The notes: generated by a model not told the origin, from the sequence alone. A stretch of 64,000 nt of DNA from Rhododendron vialii (GCF_030253575.1 NC_080561.1:5943001-6007000); one strand, 5' to 3'. Numbered from the stretch's first letter, positions 16,419 through 27,254 are shown. A program made the numbers and translations.

Positions 16419-17128
16419 ATGGATTCAGTGAAAGCGAAAGCAGATTATGCAGCATTTGAAGAGAGGGTGAGGCGGACTGTTTACGTTGACAACCTTTCGC
16501 CTCAAGTCAACGAAAGTATTTTAAAATCAGCATTCGATCAATTTGGGAATGTCTGCAAAGTTGAGTTTGTTCCAAACTATGCAGAAGAAAGTAACATGCC
16601 ACGCTGTGCATTGGTGGAGATGGACTCTCCAGAGCTGGCCAAAGAACTTGTACAGGCAATGAGTAATCAACCCTTCATGGTTTTTGGGATGCCGAGGCCT
16701 GTTAGGGTATGTGCTGCTGAAATGGAGATGTTCGAGGATCGCCCGCAAAAGCCTGGGACGAAGATCACTTGCCAGTGGTTAGAGCCACAGAACCCTGATT
16801 TCACCATTGCGAAGAAGCTTAAGGAGTTGACAAGGAGACATGCAGCTGAAGCCTCATTCTTGCATCAGGTGAATTGAGGTTCCTTCCTTTATCATCCAAT
16901 GCAGCTGGTTTATGATGCATACTTCTTCAAAGTTCAAGTAGTTGTTTTTACTTCTTACTTCTATTTCCCCCACAGTATCAACTGGAAGAGGAAGAGTATC
17001 TTGCAAAGCAACAGGCAGAGACCCTTGAGGCAAATTATAAGAAGTATGAGCTGATAGAAAAAGTCCTCAAGGATGGCACCGCAAAAAGGTTGGGTCATTG
17101 TTATGGCATCAACGAATTTAATGCTTGA
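16419..17128 (+). CDS. RRM-domain protein resembling EDM3/AIPP1
   Basis: Two coding exons, 16419-16868 and 16976-17128, join in phase 0 to give 200 residues. A further non-coding exon lies upstream (to 15096). One RNA-recognition motif occupies about residues 19-95: RNP2-like VYVDNL at 21-26, then a degenerate RNP1 region around CALVEMDS. It is followed by PRPVRVCAAE, a conserved stretch MFEDRPQKPGTKITCQWLEPQNPDF, and a C-terminal coiled-coil rich in E, K and Q. This order matches Arabidopsis ASI1-immunoprecipitated protein 1 (EDM3/AIPP1) as I recall it. That nuclear protein works with ASI1 and EDM2 on transcripts with intronic heterochromatin. The RRM call is firm; the orthology is from memory. 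The frame is intact. Confidence 0.8.
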
Positions 17129-18398
17129 GAGGTATGTCGATACATTTGAATTGGTTTGTTTTCTTCAGAACTTGGAAGTAATTTTGTACATCAATATAAG
17201 TTCATCAGTGCCCCTTTTAATTCCTCCCCTAAAAAATTTTCATTTCTTTCAGCTTCTCTGGTTCCCCATATTTTTGCAAGTCAACTCATTTTTCGCATGT
17301 TCTGTGCCGGTGTAATGGATCCAGCTCTTTTGGAAAACGAAAATTTTGGGTTTTGTTGCTGGGATCATCTGCGGTGTCTCTCATGATCTGTCCTTTTGGC
17401 TCTGGGTGTCTTTGGGTTTCTGACCTTGTAGTGGAGCTGTGAATATAATCATGGTTTAGTACCCTTGTACTGGATGTTTTACTGATCTTTGTATAAATCT
17501 GCCCTGCTTCCTGATGCTTGCAATCTCTATTATGAAATGAAGCCCTGAAAACTTGTGTTTTGGATTACGGATTCTTGCGTTTGAATTCGATGGGCAATTA
17601 TTTCATTGAAGGCAGGTGTTCTGTTTTTACCATTTAGCAAAGCCCTTAGCCCAAGTGCTTGGGCATTTCTAGGGTTACCTCATTGGTCCGGTGATCAAAC
17701 CTTGGTAACTTCTTGCGCAAGGTTGCTCCATCTACAGGGACAATAAAAGAATCTAAAATGACTTTTTTTGGGCCATTGTCTTTCAAGAGAGCATTGCTGC
17801 AAGTGGTGGATTTTCCAGCTTGTATCCCAAAGGTAGTAGCTTCCAGTAAATAAGCCATTGCTAAAAGAAGTAGAGAATCAGTATCTGTACTAGAAAATGG
17901 CTCAACTTCTGAAGCATTTTTCTTGGTTATGAGCCCGAAATTGGAGAAGTTTGATTGATGGGATCCTTAACACTAGAAATGCGCCTAGCCAATGGTTGTT
18001 CCATGTTATTTCGCGATTATGCTATCTTACAATCAACTTTAGATGAATCTTTTTTTTTTTATACTTATATTAATGCTTCGTTTGGATGATGTTTTAAAAA
18101 TTTTTGAGTTTGGTTTTTGGGTAATGAATGGAGAGAGAAATTAGGGTAGTGGTTGAAGATATGAGTAATAAGGGCAGGTTTTTCTTCTTCTTTTCAAACG
18201 TACTGAAGAATTGCAGGGGGAAGGGGAGGAAGATAATTTAGGGGTTTTGGGAAGGGAAGGAAGATAATTTAGGGGTTTCGGTCATAAGGGCATGTAGGTC
18301 ATTTCATGTATAGGTATAAGTGCAAGTAGGTCATTTCGCATTGGGGGTCATGTTGTAATTAGTTGGAAAATTTTAACGGGCTAATGGAGAAATAAAGT
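17129..18398. other. 3' UTR of the RRM gene and spacer
   Basis: A poly(A) region is plausible near 17490-17550. A minus-strand frame at 17646-17858 has no recognisable family. From 18060 there is a repeat-like segment with a duplicated GGAAGATAATTTAGGGGTTT (about 18229 and 18262), then the terminal-like repeat at 18399-18416. Confidence 0.4.
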
Positions 18399-18559
18399 GT
18401 TGTGAATAGCCGCCGCCTATTTATATTACAAAATCTAACCACAAACTTCAAAAATTACATCTTTTACCATTATTTTTTGAGCCTTGTAATATACGTCAAT
18501 TAAAATCGGGGTCTGTCATATTTCTACTAATTTTATATCTATATACTTGGGCTGCCCAG

Positions 18560-18885
18560 CGGATGGTTCAATCTGCTCAAACCGCCCAAACCAACTAATC
18601 CACAACCAGACCGATTCAACTGAACACACTCACGGATGGTTTGCGGATGAACAAAACGATAATCCGCGACAAGCGGATTGGTTCCAAATTGAACCGAACC
18701 GCTCAAATAATAGTTTACTAGTATATAATCTGCTCAATCAGCCCAAACCGACCAATCCGCAACCGAACCGATCCATCCAAATATACTCACGGACAATTGG
18801 CGGATGGAGAAAACGGCAATCTTGATCGGATTGGGAACCGGACCGATCCGCACAGAACCGATCCGCGGGTATATACATAATACAA
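18560..18885. repeat. Degenerate tandem repeat of about 159 bp, rich in CCGAACC/GATCCG
   Basis: Two units start AATCTGCTCAAACCGCCC (about 18568) and AATCTGCTCAATCAGCCC (about 18727). Each carries ACCAATCCGCAACC-like, CTCACGGA and GCGGATG strings. The last part repeats ACCGATCCGC. It is more GC-rich than its surroundings. A frame at 18547-18825 crosses it, but its composition (N, Q, P, R) reflects the repeat and not a protein. Confidence 0.65.
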
Positions 18886-20251
18886 GGAGTCAAGGACACA
18901 TAGGGCCCCTAAATATACGTGAAAATTGGGGGATGCAGCTTATGCCCAAAGTCGGCCCTTGTCAAATGGAACAATGATGGGTCCCACTTTGTGCCACATG
19001 AGGAATCGCATGAGAGATCGTCTGATGAGATGATCTTGTTCGGGTATTGAGACTTGAGAGCCTGAGAATTCTCCCAGTGACTCATTTACCCACTTCTTGA
19101 GGATTTTTTTGCCACAGATGTGTATGGTGGTTGGCAGCAAGTGTTAATTACCGAGTGTCTTGATACTATCCATGATCCATGTGAGATCAAAAAAAGAAAA
19201 AACTACCTCATTGCTCGATTCCATTTTTTCTCCGCAATAATCTTGTGTCCGCGGCCACCCGAACCAGTTTCCTTATCTGGATTAGTTGCTGTGTTGTAGC
19301 TAAGTTGGATTTCTAACCTGTACCTGACAGTATGATTCTGATTTGAATCACATGCTAATCTCAGCTATGTTTGTGCCATGTTTCTCTCCCACAAGTTCTA
19401 CAGCTCGGCAACTCTTATTTGGATTAAAACTCACAGGCCTACCTTAGGACGATTCTTGATTTTATTGCAGTGCACGAGTTGCATTGACACCCGATTTCTT
19501 GCATTGTTGCCTCTCGTGCATTGCTGGTATTGCGAAATATGCAATAGAAAAGAAAATCAGATAGTAAATAGATAGCATTCTATTTAGGGAACATGAAGGA
19601 AGCAATATAAACAGATAGCGTTTATGCTGAAATCTGTTGTGAATTTTGAAGTAGAAAAACGTTGGGTAGTAGTTTGGAACCTGGTGGTTATGAGACATTC
19701 CGTAAACATACCCAAGATTTTCCATATGGATCCACAATAACCTTTTGAGTACCACACGAACCAGTTTACTTATCTGGATTACTAGCTGTATTCTAGCTAA
19801 CTTAGATTTTTAACCTATACCTGACAGTCTGATTAGGATCATATGCTAATCTCAGCTATGTTTGTGCCATGTTTCCCTCCCACAAGTTCTACAGCTCGGC
19901 AACTCTTATTTTGATTAAACTTAGGCCTACCTTGCCATAATTCTGATTTTATTGCTGTGCACGAGTTGCGTTGATGCCCTATTTCTTGCAAATTTTCCAC
20001 TCGTGCATTGCTGGTATTGCGAAATATGCAATAGAAAAGAAAATTGGGTAGTAGTTTGAAACTTTTTGGTGGGGAGACAACCCACAAAACATGGCCATGA
20101 TAAGCAGTTAGATCCAAATCACAAACCTGGTGGTGAGGAGACAATCTATGAACATCTCACAAGATTAGCATTTAGATTTTAATACAATCATGTTACATTT
20201 CACTGATAATTTAATATATGAGATTCTTAATGTCTCCTCCAGCCAATGTCT
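18886..20251. repeat. Duplicated upstream flank of the DUF241 cluster
   Basis: Two successive copies of a flank unit (about 19260-19760 and 19765-20217) share CTGGATTA, GACAGTNTGATT, CTCAGCTATGTTTGTGCCAT and TTCTACAGCTCGGCAACTCT. Related copies occur at about 22540-22860, 22870-23300, 37740-37920 and 39430-39760. This is the sequence duplicated along with each gene. No coding capacity. Confidence 0.6.
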
Positions 20252-20258
20252 TATATAA
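20252..20258 (+). promoter_or_regulatory. TATA box of DUF241 copy A
   Basis: TATATAA lies 101 bases before the ATG, with TGTCTCCTCCAGCC just upstream and GGAGCTTATGCCAAGGGAAG just downstream. The same block stands before every other copy of the cluster. Confidence 0.6.
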
Positions 20259-20352
20259 TGGAGCTTATGCCAAGGGAAGAGTCACATCTCACAAGATTGA
20301 TCAATTGTTCAATCCAGTGCTAAGCCTATATTCCAAACTTGAAAGAACAAAA

Positions 20353-21210
20353 ATGTCTTCCTCTCCTTTGAGATCGAAATCCTACCATGCCCGATCTGTT
20401 AGCTTGCCTTCTAGATCCCATCCTCTCATTCCTCAATTCAGCGAGCATTTGTGTAGACTAAGTACTTCTGAAGCCACCTCCTCATCATTGCCCTCGATAT
20501 CAAATAGATTAAGCGGCCTTGAAAATTTGTATGACTGTGTCGATGATTTGCTGCTATTACCACAAACCCAACAAAGATTAGCAAGAGAATCGAATGAGAA
20601 ATGGGCTGGAGAAGCCTTAGATGGATATCTCAGGCTCTTGGATGCTTGTGCAGCCACTAAAGACATCTTCTTACAAACAAAGGACGATGTGAAAGATCAA
20701 CTCTCAGTTCTACGAAGAAAACGAGATGCAAGTGACATTGGTGGGTACTTGGCCTCTAGAAAGAAGGCGAAGAAGGTGATCCAGAAGTTACTGAAGGATT
20801 TGAAGAGTATTGAAAACAAAGACACACTCAATGTTCCGGCCTTGGACAAAGATCATGAATCTGTTGCAACTTTTAGCATGTTGAAAGAGGTTGAAGCTGT
20901 CACTGTTTCCGCACTGGAGTCCTTGTTGTGCTACACTTTGGGAACGAATGTGCAATCAAGGAGAAGTGGGTGGTCTTTGGTTTCCAAACTGATCCACCAC
21001 CAGAGAGCAACTTGTCAAGCTAAGGAGACATTCATCAGTGAGTTTGAGAAACTAGATGCTGCAGTGCACTCTCCCATCAATTTTGAGACGATGCAAAACC
21101 AACTAGGAGAGTTGGAGTTGAGCATCCAAGTAGTGGAGGAAGTTCTAGAGCGCTTGCTTAGGCGTTTAATTAGAACAAGGGTTTCCTTCCTCAACATTCT
21201 CAACAACTAG
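20353..21210 (+). CDS. DUF241-family protein, copy A
   Basis: An intronless gene of 285 residues in the plant-specific DUF241 family (PF03087), whose biochemical role is unknown to me. The N-terminus MSSSPLRSKSYHARSVSLPSR is the family's basic, serine-rich start, then HPLIPQF. The helical body follows: LENLYDCVDDLLLLPQTQQ, YLRLLDACAATKDI, YLASRKKAKKVIQK and ALESLLCY. It ends LGELELSIQVVEEVLERLLRRLIRTRVSFLNILNN. The frame stays open upstream to 20218, but I take the ATG at 20353 because every paralogue starts at this conserved motif and TATA lies about 100 bases before it. No signal peptide or membrane segment. Copy B is very similar along its whole length and in both flanks. Confidence 0.9.
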   Translation: MSSSPLRSKSYHARSVSLPSRSHPLIPQFSEHLCRLSTSEATSSSLPSISNRLSGLENLYDCVDDLLLLPQTQQRLARESNEKWAGEALDGYLRLLDACAATKDIFLQTKDDVKDQLSVLRRKRDASDIGGYLASRKKAKKVIQKLLKDLKSIENKDTLNVPALDKDHESVATFSMLKEVEAVTVSALESLLCYTLGTNVQSRRSGWSLVSKLIHHQRATCQAKETFISEFEKLDAAVHSPINFETMQNQLGELELSIQVVEEVLERLLRRLIRTRVSFLNILNN

Positions 21211-22540
21211 CCTAGGAAAACGTGGAGCCAATGCGCTCATACTTGATATGTAGATGAGAAATAGACTTGTTTTTTGTCCTCCAATTATAAATCAATATAC
21301 TTGGCACGAAATTTTTGACTTATACATCACTTCTTTCCTTTTCTCCGACTATTTGTTCACTGATCAGTTGAAGATTAGAGTAACACCATGCTTTTTTTTG
21401 TAAGTGAGTGACACCATGTTCCATATGCTGTAGTTCTTCAATTCCAAAAGTAATGGTGAAGTCAATATAAAAACTCTTTAGCTAGAGGGAAACAATCATA
21501 TTGAATGATCTCAAGGGTGTCCCTGTCAAAGTTGAAAAACTTTGAGTTTAGAAATTTGAATCATTACAGACGAAGCTTTTTTACTTTTTTACTTTCCAAC
21601 TTCTCAAAATAGAAGAAGAAATGTGTTGTTGAGTCCAAATGAAAATTGATCACAATGGAATGATTTTAAGATCTCGAAATTCTAATTTTGCGAGGGGGAT
21701 GAATATAGACTGACAAAAATATTATATGATTGGCACGGTAGTTCCTGATCTGATACCTATTAAGAAATAGTAATATGCTTGCTGTCTTTCTGTTTCGAGG
21801 ACAGTATTATCTATGCTAATCAGACTCGCTCCATCATTTGTAGACGTGGGAGAAATCCATGAGGATCTTGCTGACTTCTCAGAAAACAATTCCGAATGTT
21901 GATTATAGTAAACATAATGCATAATATCCTAATGACACATGAGGAATCAGGTTATTAATGATTCACATGCTGTCAAGATTCCAATTGTCTCAAGAATAAT
22001 TACATTGAAAAAACTGTAATTAAGACTCACACGGAAATTTAGAGAATCTCGGATTCTTTAAAATTTGAATAAGTTGCTAGCTGTCTTTTTCTTTGGGTAC
22101 ACTCAGATTTGGTTCATGTTATGCTAACAAGGGATTGCACCATTTTCAAGCATTAGGAAAATCTGTTTATTGCTTATTAACTTTCGTGCATGGCAGCATG
22201 AGGGAAAAAAGAGGGGAATAAGGCATTGTCTTGATAATCATTTTAAGTGATTCAGTCTGTTTATGATAAGGACTACAGCCAAACAGTTTAAGATATTTTA
22301 GTGTGATCGGGATCTAATCACTATCTATGCTGAATTGTTTTGGTTTTTATTAATGTGAAATTTTATTGACGAACAGGCATTATAGAAAGACAAGGAAGGC
22401 GGACCTTCCAAAGTACAAGATGTTATCAACTAAAACAACTATGAATATCCCATCAAAGAAAAAAAAAAGGAGCTACGAAAAAGGGTCTGCCGCTTACATG
22501 TGTTAAAAGTTTTATGATTACATGACCGTGATTAGGATCG
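21211..22540. repeat. Downstream flank of copy A (duplicated unit)
   Basis: The segment matches 24296-25060 downstream of copy B. Shared strings include GGCACGAAATTTTTGACTTA versus AGCACGAAATTTTTGGCTTA, and AGACGTGGGAGAAATCCATG in both. Weaker copies lie at 26640-27500, about 34020-34200, 36084-37100, 37900-38412 (inverted) and 49890-50170. No gene is present; small frames are chance. Confidence 0.6.
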
Positions 22541-23340
22541 AATGCTATCTTGGCTATGACAGGCAATGTTTCCCTCCCACCACTTCTACAGCTCAGGATC
22601 AATCAGTTTAACCAAAACTCACAGGCCTACCTCAGCGTGATCCTGATGGATGCAATGCACGAGTCACTTTGCCTCCCGGTCCTGCATTGTGAAACAGGAA
22701 AAATAGAAAAACGTTGGGTAGAAAAACGTTATGAATTTATGCTGAAATCTGTTATGAATTTTGAAGTAGAAAATTGTTGGGTAGTAGTTTGGAATCCGGT
22801 GGTTAGGAGACATTCTGTAAAGATCGCCAAGATTTTCCATATGGATCCACAATAATCTTTTGTGTACCACACGAACCAGTTTACTATCTGGATTACTAGC
22901 TGTATTGTAGCAAAGTTAGATTTCTAACCCATACCTGACAGTCTGATTAGGATCATATGCTAATCTCAGCTATGTTTGTGCCATGTTTCCCTCCCGCAAG
23001 TTCTACAGCTCAGCAACTCTTATTTTGATTAAACTCACAGGCCTACCTTAGCATAATTCTGGTTTTATTGCTGTGCACGAGTTATGTTGACACCCTATTT
23101 CTTGCAATTTTGCCACTCGTGCATTGCTGGTATTGCGAAAAATGCAATAGAAAAGAAAAAATTGGGTAGTAGTTTGGAACTTTTTGGTTGGGAGACAACC
23201 CACAAAACATGGCCATGATAAGCAGTTAGATCCAAATCACAAACCTGGTGTTGGGGAGACAATCTATAAACATCTCCAAGATTATCATTTAGATTTAATA
23301 CAATCATGAGATTCCTAATGTCTCCACCAGCCAATGTCCT
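22541..23340. repeat. Upstream flank of copy B (duplicated unit)
   Basis: This matches the flank of copy A in two successive blocks. Frames at 22550-22855 and 23095-23373 recur only because the DNA is duplicated, and show no protein family. Confidence 0.55.
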
Positions 23341-23347
23341 ATATAAT
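23341..23347 (+). promoter_or_regulatory. TATA box of DUF241 copy B
   Basis: TATATAA lies 100 bases before the ATG in the same context as copy A: TGTCTCCACCAGCCAATGTC upstream and TATGCCAAGGGAAGAGTCAC downstream. Confidence 0.6.
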
Positions 23348-23440
23348 TGACAATATGCCAAGGGAAGAGTCACATCTCACAAGATTGATCAATTGTTCAA
23401 TTCAGTGCTAAGCCAATATTCCAAACTAGAAAGAACAAAA

Positions 23441-24295
23441 ATGTCTTCCTCTCCTTTGAGATCGAAATCCTACCATGCCCGATCTGTTAGCTTGCCTTCT
23501 AGATCCCATCCACTCATTCCTCAATTCAGCGAGCATTTGTGCAGACTAAGTACTTCTGAAGCCACCTCCCCATCAATGCCCTCGATATCGAATAGATTAA
23601 GTGGCCTTGAAAATTTGTATGACTGTGTTGATGATTTGCTACTATTACCGCAAACCCAACAAAGATTAGCAAGAGAATCGAATGAGAAATGGGTTGGAGA
23701 AGCCTTAGATGGATATCTCAGGCTCTTGGATGCTTGTGCAGCCACTAAAGACATCTTCTCACAAACAAAGGAAGATGTGAAAGAACAACTCTCAATTCTA
23801 CGAAGGAAAAGGGATGCAAGTGACATTGGTGGGTACTTAGCCTCTAGAAAGAAGGCGAAGAAGGTGATCCAGAAGTTACTCAAGGATTTGAAGAGAATCG
23901 AAAACAAAGACACACTCAATGTTCCGTCATTGGACAAAGACCATGAATCTATTGCCACTTTTAGGATGCTGAACGAGGTTGAAGCTGTCACTGTTTCCGC
24001 ACTGGAGTCCTTGTTGTGCCACACTTTGGGAATGAATGTGCAATCAAGAAGTGGGTGGTCTTTGGTTTCCAAACTGATCCACCACAAGAGAGCAACGTGT
24101 CAAGCGAAGGAGACATTCATCAGTGAGTTTGAGAAATTAGATGCTGCAGTGCACTCACCCATCAGTATTGCGACAGTGCAAAACCAACTAGGAGAGTTGG
24201 AGTTGAGCATCCAAGTTGTGGAGGAAGTTCTAGAGCGCTTGCTTAGGCGTTTAATTAGAACGAGGGTTTCCCTCCTCAACATTCTCAACAACTAG
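23441..24295 (+). CDS. DUF241-family protein, copy B
   Basis: An intronless gene of 284 residues, colinear with copy A and different at only a small share of positions. One residue is lost in the SRRSGW/SRSGW stretch. All family blocks are present: MSSSPLRSKSYHARS at the start, CVDDLLLLPQTQQRLARESN, YLRLLDACAATKDIF, ASRKKAKKVIQKLLKDL, and the C-terminal LGELELSIQVVEEVLERLLRRLIRTRVSLLNILNN. Its ATG is 3,088 bases after that of copy A, with duplicated upstream and downstream flanks, so A and B form a recent tandem pair. A 188-codon open frame lies antisense (23521-24087), but it mirrors the coding bias of this gene. Function unknown. Confidence 0.9.
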   Translation: MSSSPLRSKSYHARSVSLPSRSHPLIPQFSEHLCRLSTSEATSPSMPSISNRLSGLENLYDCVDDLLLLPQTQQRLARESNEKWVGEALDGYLRLLDACAATKDIFSQTKEDVKEQLSILRRKRDASDIGGYLASRKKAKKVIQKLLKDLKRIENKDTLNVPSLDKDHESIATFRMLNEVEAVTVSALESLLCHTLGMNVQSRSGWSLVSKLIHHKRATCQAKETFISEFEKLDAAVHSPISIATVQNQLGELELSIQVVEEVLERLLRRLIRTRVSLLNILNN

Positions 24296-25700
24296 CCTAG
24301 GAAATCATGGAGCCAATGCACTCATACTTGATATGTAGATGAGAAATAGACTTGTAATTTGTCTTCCAATTATAAATGAATATATACTTAGCACGAAATT
24401 TTTGGCTTATACATCACTTCTGTCCTTTTCTCAGACTATTTGTTCACTGATCAGTTGAAGATTAGAGTAACACCATGTTCCATATGCTCTATTTCTTAAA
24501 TTCCAAAAGTAATGGTGAAGTGAAAATAAAAACTCTTTAGCTAGAGGGAAATAATCATATTGAATGATCTCATGGGTGTCCCTGTCAAAGTTTGAGTCTA
24601 GAAATTTGAATCATTACAGATAAAGCTTTTTTACTTTCAAATTTCTCAAAATAGAAGAAGAAATGTGTTGTTGAGTCCAAATGAAGCTTGATCGTAATAG
24701 AATGACTTTAAGATCTCGAAATTCTAATTTTGCAATGGGGATGATTATAGACTGACAAAAATATCATATGATTGGCGCGGTAGTTTCTGATCCGATACCG
24801 ATTAAGAACTAGTAGTGTGCTGGCCGTCTTTTTGTTTCGAGGACAGTATTATCTATGCTAATCAGACTCGCTCCATTAATTGTAGACGTGGGAGAAATCC
24901 ATGTGGATCTTGCTGGCTTCTCGGAAAACCATTCAGAATGTTGATTATTGTAATCATAATGCATGATAGAGTAATAACACACGAGGAATCAGGTTATTAA
25001 TGATTCACATGCTGTCAGGATTCCAATTGTCTCAAAGATAATTTCATTGAAAAAACTGTAACTAAGACTCACACGGGAGCATGATTACATGACTGTGAAA
25101 ACTGGCAAGATTCCTATTGTCCCAAGGTTGATGGAGATCTAACAAAAAAAAAGCGTACCACATGGGGAATGCAGAATCTCAGACGGTTTAAAAACAATAA
25201 AATGTGTACTGGCTGGTTCTATGTTTGGGTCTTGGGGACACTCAGATTTGGTTTATCTAATACTAACAGTCCTTGTGTTTCTTGGTGCCATTTGTGATGC
25301 TCAACTTCTCAATGATGCTAATAAATATGGAAACTAAATTAGTATTCAAGTCTAGATCTGTCATTATTACATACACATTGCCTCTGGAAACAGTAAGGGG
25401 ACATAAAAAATATGCTTGGATCGTATGCACGAATGTACATTGATGAATGGAAAGCGGAAGAGAGTGGATGGCGCTGACACTTTCATTCCAGAGGAGACAT
25501 CTGGTATCAATACCCTTGTGCATTGCATTTTTTTTGAACCAACCTTTGTAAAATATTGCATTGCACAACCATTTTAGTATCCTATTTGGTGGGGGACATT
25601 AACGTGAACATCGCCGCAAGAGGATATAGAAAAAAACCAAAATCATGTTGCTGCCAGGTGATGGTTAAAGAGAGATGAGATTCCTTGTCTCCTTCTTCCT
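24296..25700. repeat. Flanks between copies B and C
   Basis: The left part repeats the downstream flank of copy A. The right part (about 25090-25700) matches 34610-35140 upstream of copy D: GGAGCATGATTACATGA, TTGTGTTTCTTGGTG and GAAAGCGGAAGAGAGTGGAT-like strings are shared. No gene. Confidence 0.55.
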
Positions 25701-25811
25701 CTTATATATTGAGCCTAAGAAGATGGAAGGAACCACAAGTCCACAAGAAGTTTTGACATTTCACATTTGATATCCATTTCTAGTTTTCCTTATTCCCAAT
25801 TGGAAAGAGAA

Positions 25812-26627
25812 ATGGATTCTTCTCCTTTGAGATCAAAATCCAACTACCACTTTCGTTCTATCAGCTTGCCCTCTAGACTTCACCCACTCATTCCTCAAAT
25901 CGATGAGAATTTGAAGCTTAACGGACTTCAAAATATGTTTGACCGTTTGGATGATTTGCTTCTATTGCCACACACCCAACAAGCCTTCTCCCAACGACGA
26001 CACAAGACATGGGTCGAAGAGGTTTTGGAAAAGTATCTCAGGCTCTTGGATATTTGTGCTGCTGCTAAAGATGTGTCCACACAAACAAAGCAAGATGTGC
26101 AAAGCCTTCTTTCCATATTGCGGAGAAGAAGGGATACAAATGACTTTGCAGCATACTTGACTTCTAGAAAGAAGGCAAAGAAGGTGATCCAAAAGTCTCT
26201 GAAGGATTTGAAGAGTATCAAAAGCAAGTCTGCTGTTATAGCTTTCGACCAAAGCCATGGAATTTCGGAGATTGTAAGCTTGTTAAATGAGGTTGAAGCA
26301 GCCACGATTGAGGTGTTTGAGTCTTTATTGTCCTATATTGCGGGGACAAAGATGGAATCAAGGATGATTGGATTTTCCTTGGTTTCCAAACTGATGAATC
26401 GTAAGAAAGTTGCATCCCGAGAGGAAGAAACAAACACCAAGGCATTTGAGAAATTTGATGCTTCATTGCACTCACTCAACAGCCACAAGACAAGCGAGAC
26501 TGATGGTGTGCAAAATCAGTTGGGAAAATTGGAATTGAGCATTCAAGACATGGAAGAAGGACTAGAATGCTTGTTTAGGCGGTTAATTAAATCTAGAGTT
26601 TCCCTCCTCAACATTCTCATCCACTAG
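25812..26627 (+). CDS. DUF241-family protein, copy C
   Basis: An intronless gene of 271 residues. It belongs, with copy D, to a second subgroup. It starts MDSSPLRSKSNYHFRSISLP. It lacks the serine-rich insert found after HPLIPQ in A, B and F and goes straight to LNGLQNMFDRLDDLLLLPHTQQAF. The rest is YLRLLDICAAAKDVSTQTK, YLTSRKKAKKVIQKSLKDLKSIKSK, and LELSIQDMEEGLECLFRRLIKSRVSLLNILIH. TATATAT at 25703-25709 is about 104 bases upstream. The frame is also open from 25767, but the conserved MDSSPLRSK start is preferred. No break seen. Function unknown. Confidence 0.9.
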   Translation: MDSSPLRSKSNYHFRSISLPSRLHPLIPQIDENLKLNGLQNMFDRLDDLLLLPHTQQAFSQRRHKTWVEEVLEKYLRLLDICAAAKDVSTQTKQDVQSLLSILRRRRDTNDFAAYLTSRKKAKKVIQKSLKDLKSIKSKSAVIAFDQSHGISEIVSLLNEVEAATIEVFESLLSYIAGTKMESRMIGFSLVSKLMNRKKVASREEETNTKAFEKFDASLHSLNSHKTSETDGVQNQLGKLELSIQDMEEGLECLFRRLIKSRVSLLNILIH

Positions 26628-27125
26628 CCAAGAAAATCTTGGAGCAGAAATTTTGATGTTCATATGTAGTATTGTAAATGAGACAGTACACCTGTGATTT
26701 GTCCTAGCTGTTAGTGAATATACTTTGAGCAAAATTATTGCCTACAAATAACCTTTTTTTCCTGTGATCTTGAAATTTATCCATTAATCAGCTGAAGATG
26801 AAAGTAAGCACTAAGTTTGCAAATACTAGTAATACCAATGAGATTGAAACAGCAGTACACGAAGAGGAAACAGGCATTGACATAAGTTGGATGGTGAATC
26901 AGATGTCGACAAACATGGAGGTTAGAAATTCGAATTGCCCCCGGTTAAAGCTTTTTTGCTCTCCAGTTTTCTCAACATACAGCAAGAATTATGTATGACT
27001 GAGTCCAAGGGAAGATTTAGTAAGTGAATGATATCAAAGATGTCGATATTCAAATTCTGTAAAGGGGATGGCTATAGACTGCCCAATAATTACGCGAATT
27101 GGCACGGTAGTTTCTGATCATATAA
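26628..27125. other. Downstream flank of copy C
   Basis: A diverged copy of the shared downstream flank (ACTTTGAGCAAAATT, AATCAGCTGAAGAT). It holds no gene; the small frame at 26798-26998 is unsupported. The MITE at 27126-27254 is inserted in it. Confidence 0.45.
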
Positions 27126-27254
27126 GCTTGTTCGTTTTGCGACTCTAGACTCAAACTTTTCTCTTTGCTCACGGTCTCCAATAAATTTTTTCCCCTCATT
27201 TCTCTCTCCACTCATTATCCAAAATCCAAATCCAAAATTCCAAAACGAACAAGC
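27126..27254. mobile_element. Small MITE with GCTTGTTCGTTTTG ends
   Basis: About 129 bp with inverted ends GCTTGTTCGTTTTGCG (27126-27141) and CCAAAACGAACAAGC (27240-27254). The uninterrupted sequence exists in the flanks of copies A (about 21745) and B (about 24788): CTGATCCGATACCGATTAAG. So it inserted after those flanks duplicated. No coding capacity. Confidence 0.65.

Larger units (their letters stand above)
14592..18416. mobile_element. Possible Pack-type Mutator element around the RRM gene
   Basis: GGGCGCGGCTATTCGCAAC at 14592-14610 is matched, inverted, by GTTGTGAATAGCCGCCGC at 18399-18416, with similarity continuing inward for about 25 bases (TTTATTTTCTTCATTAG versus TTTATTTCTCCATTAG). 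Flanking 9-mers CTATTTTTA (14583-14591) and CTATTTATA (18417-18425) match at 8 of 9. This fits one Mutator-like element of 3.8 kb carrying the RRM gene. Two unrelated solo MITEs in opposite orientation would look much the same. Confidence 0.4.

Noticed and set aside
17646-17858. 70-codon minus-strand frame after the RRM gene
   Set aside because: A QAGKSTTCSNA stretch looks faintly like a nucleotide-binding loop, but no other motif supports it.
18547-18825. 92-codon frame rich in N, Q and P
   Set aside because: Its composition is explained by the underlying tandem repeat.
22550-22855. 101-codon frame upstream of DUF241 copy B
   Set aside because: It lies in the duplicated non-coding flank. 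Sister copies of the flank do not keep the frame.
23521-24087. 188-codon open frame antisense to DUF241 copy B
   Set aside because: It mirrors the codon bias of copy B, exists in shorter form opposite the other copies, and matches no family. I treat it as a shadow.
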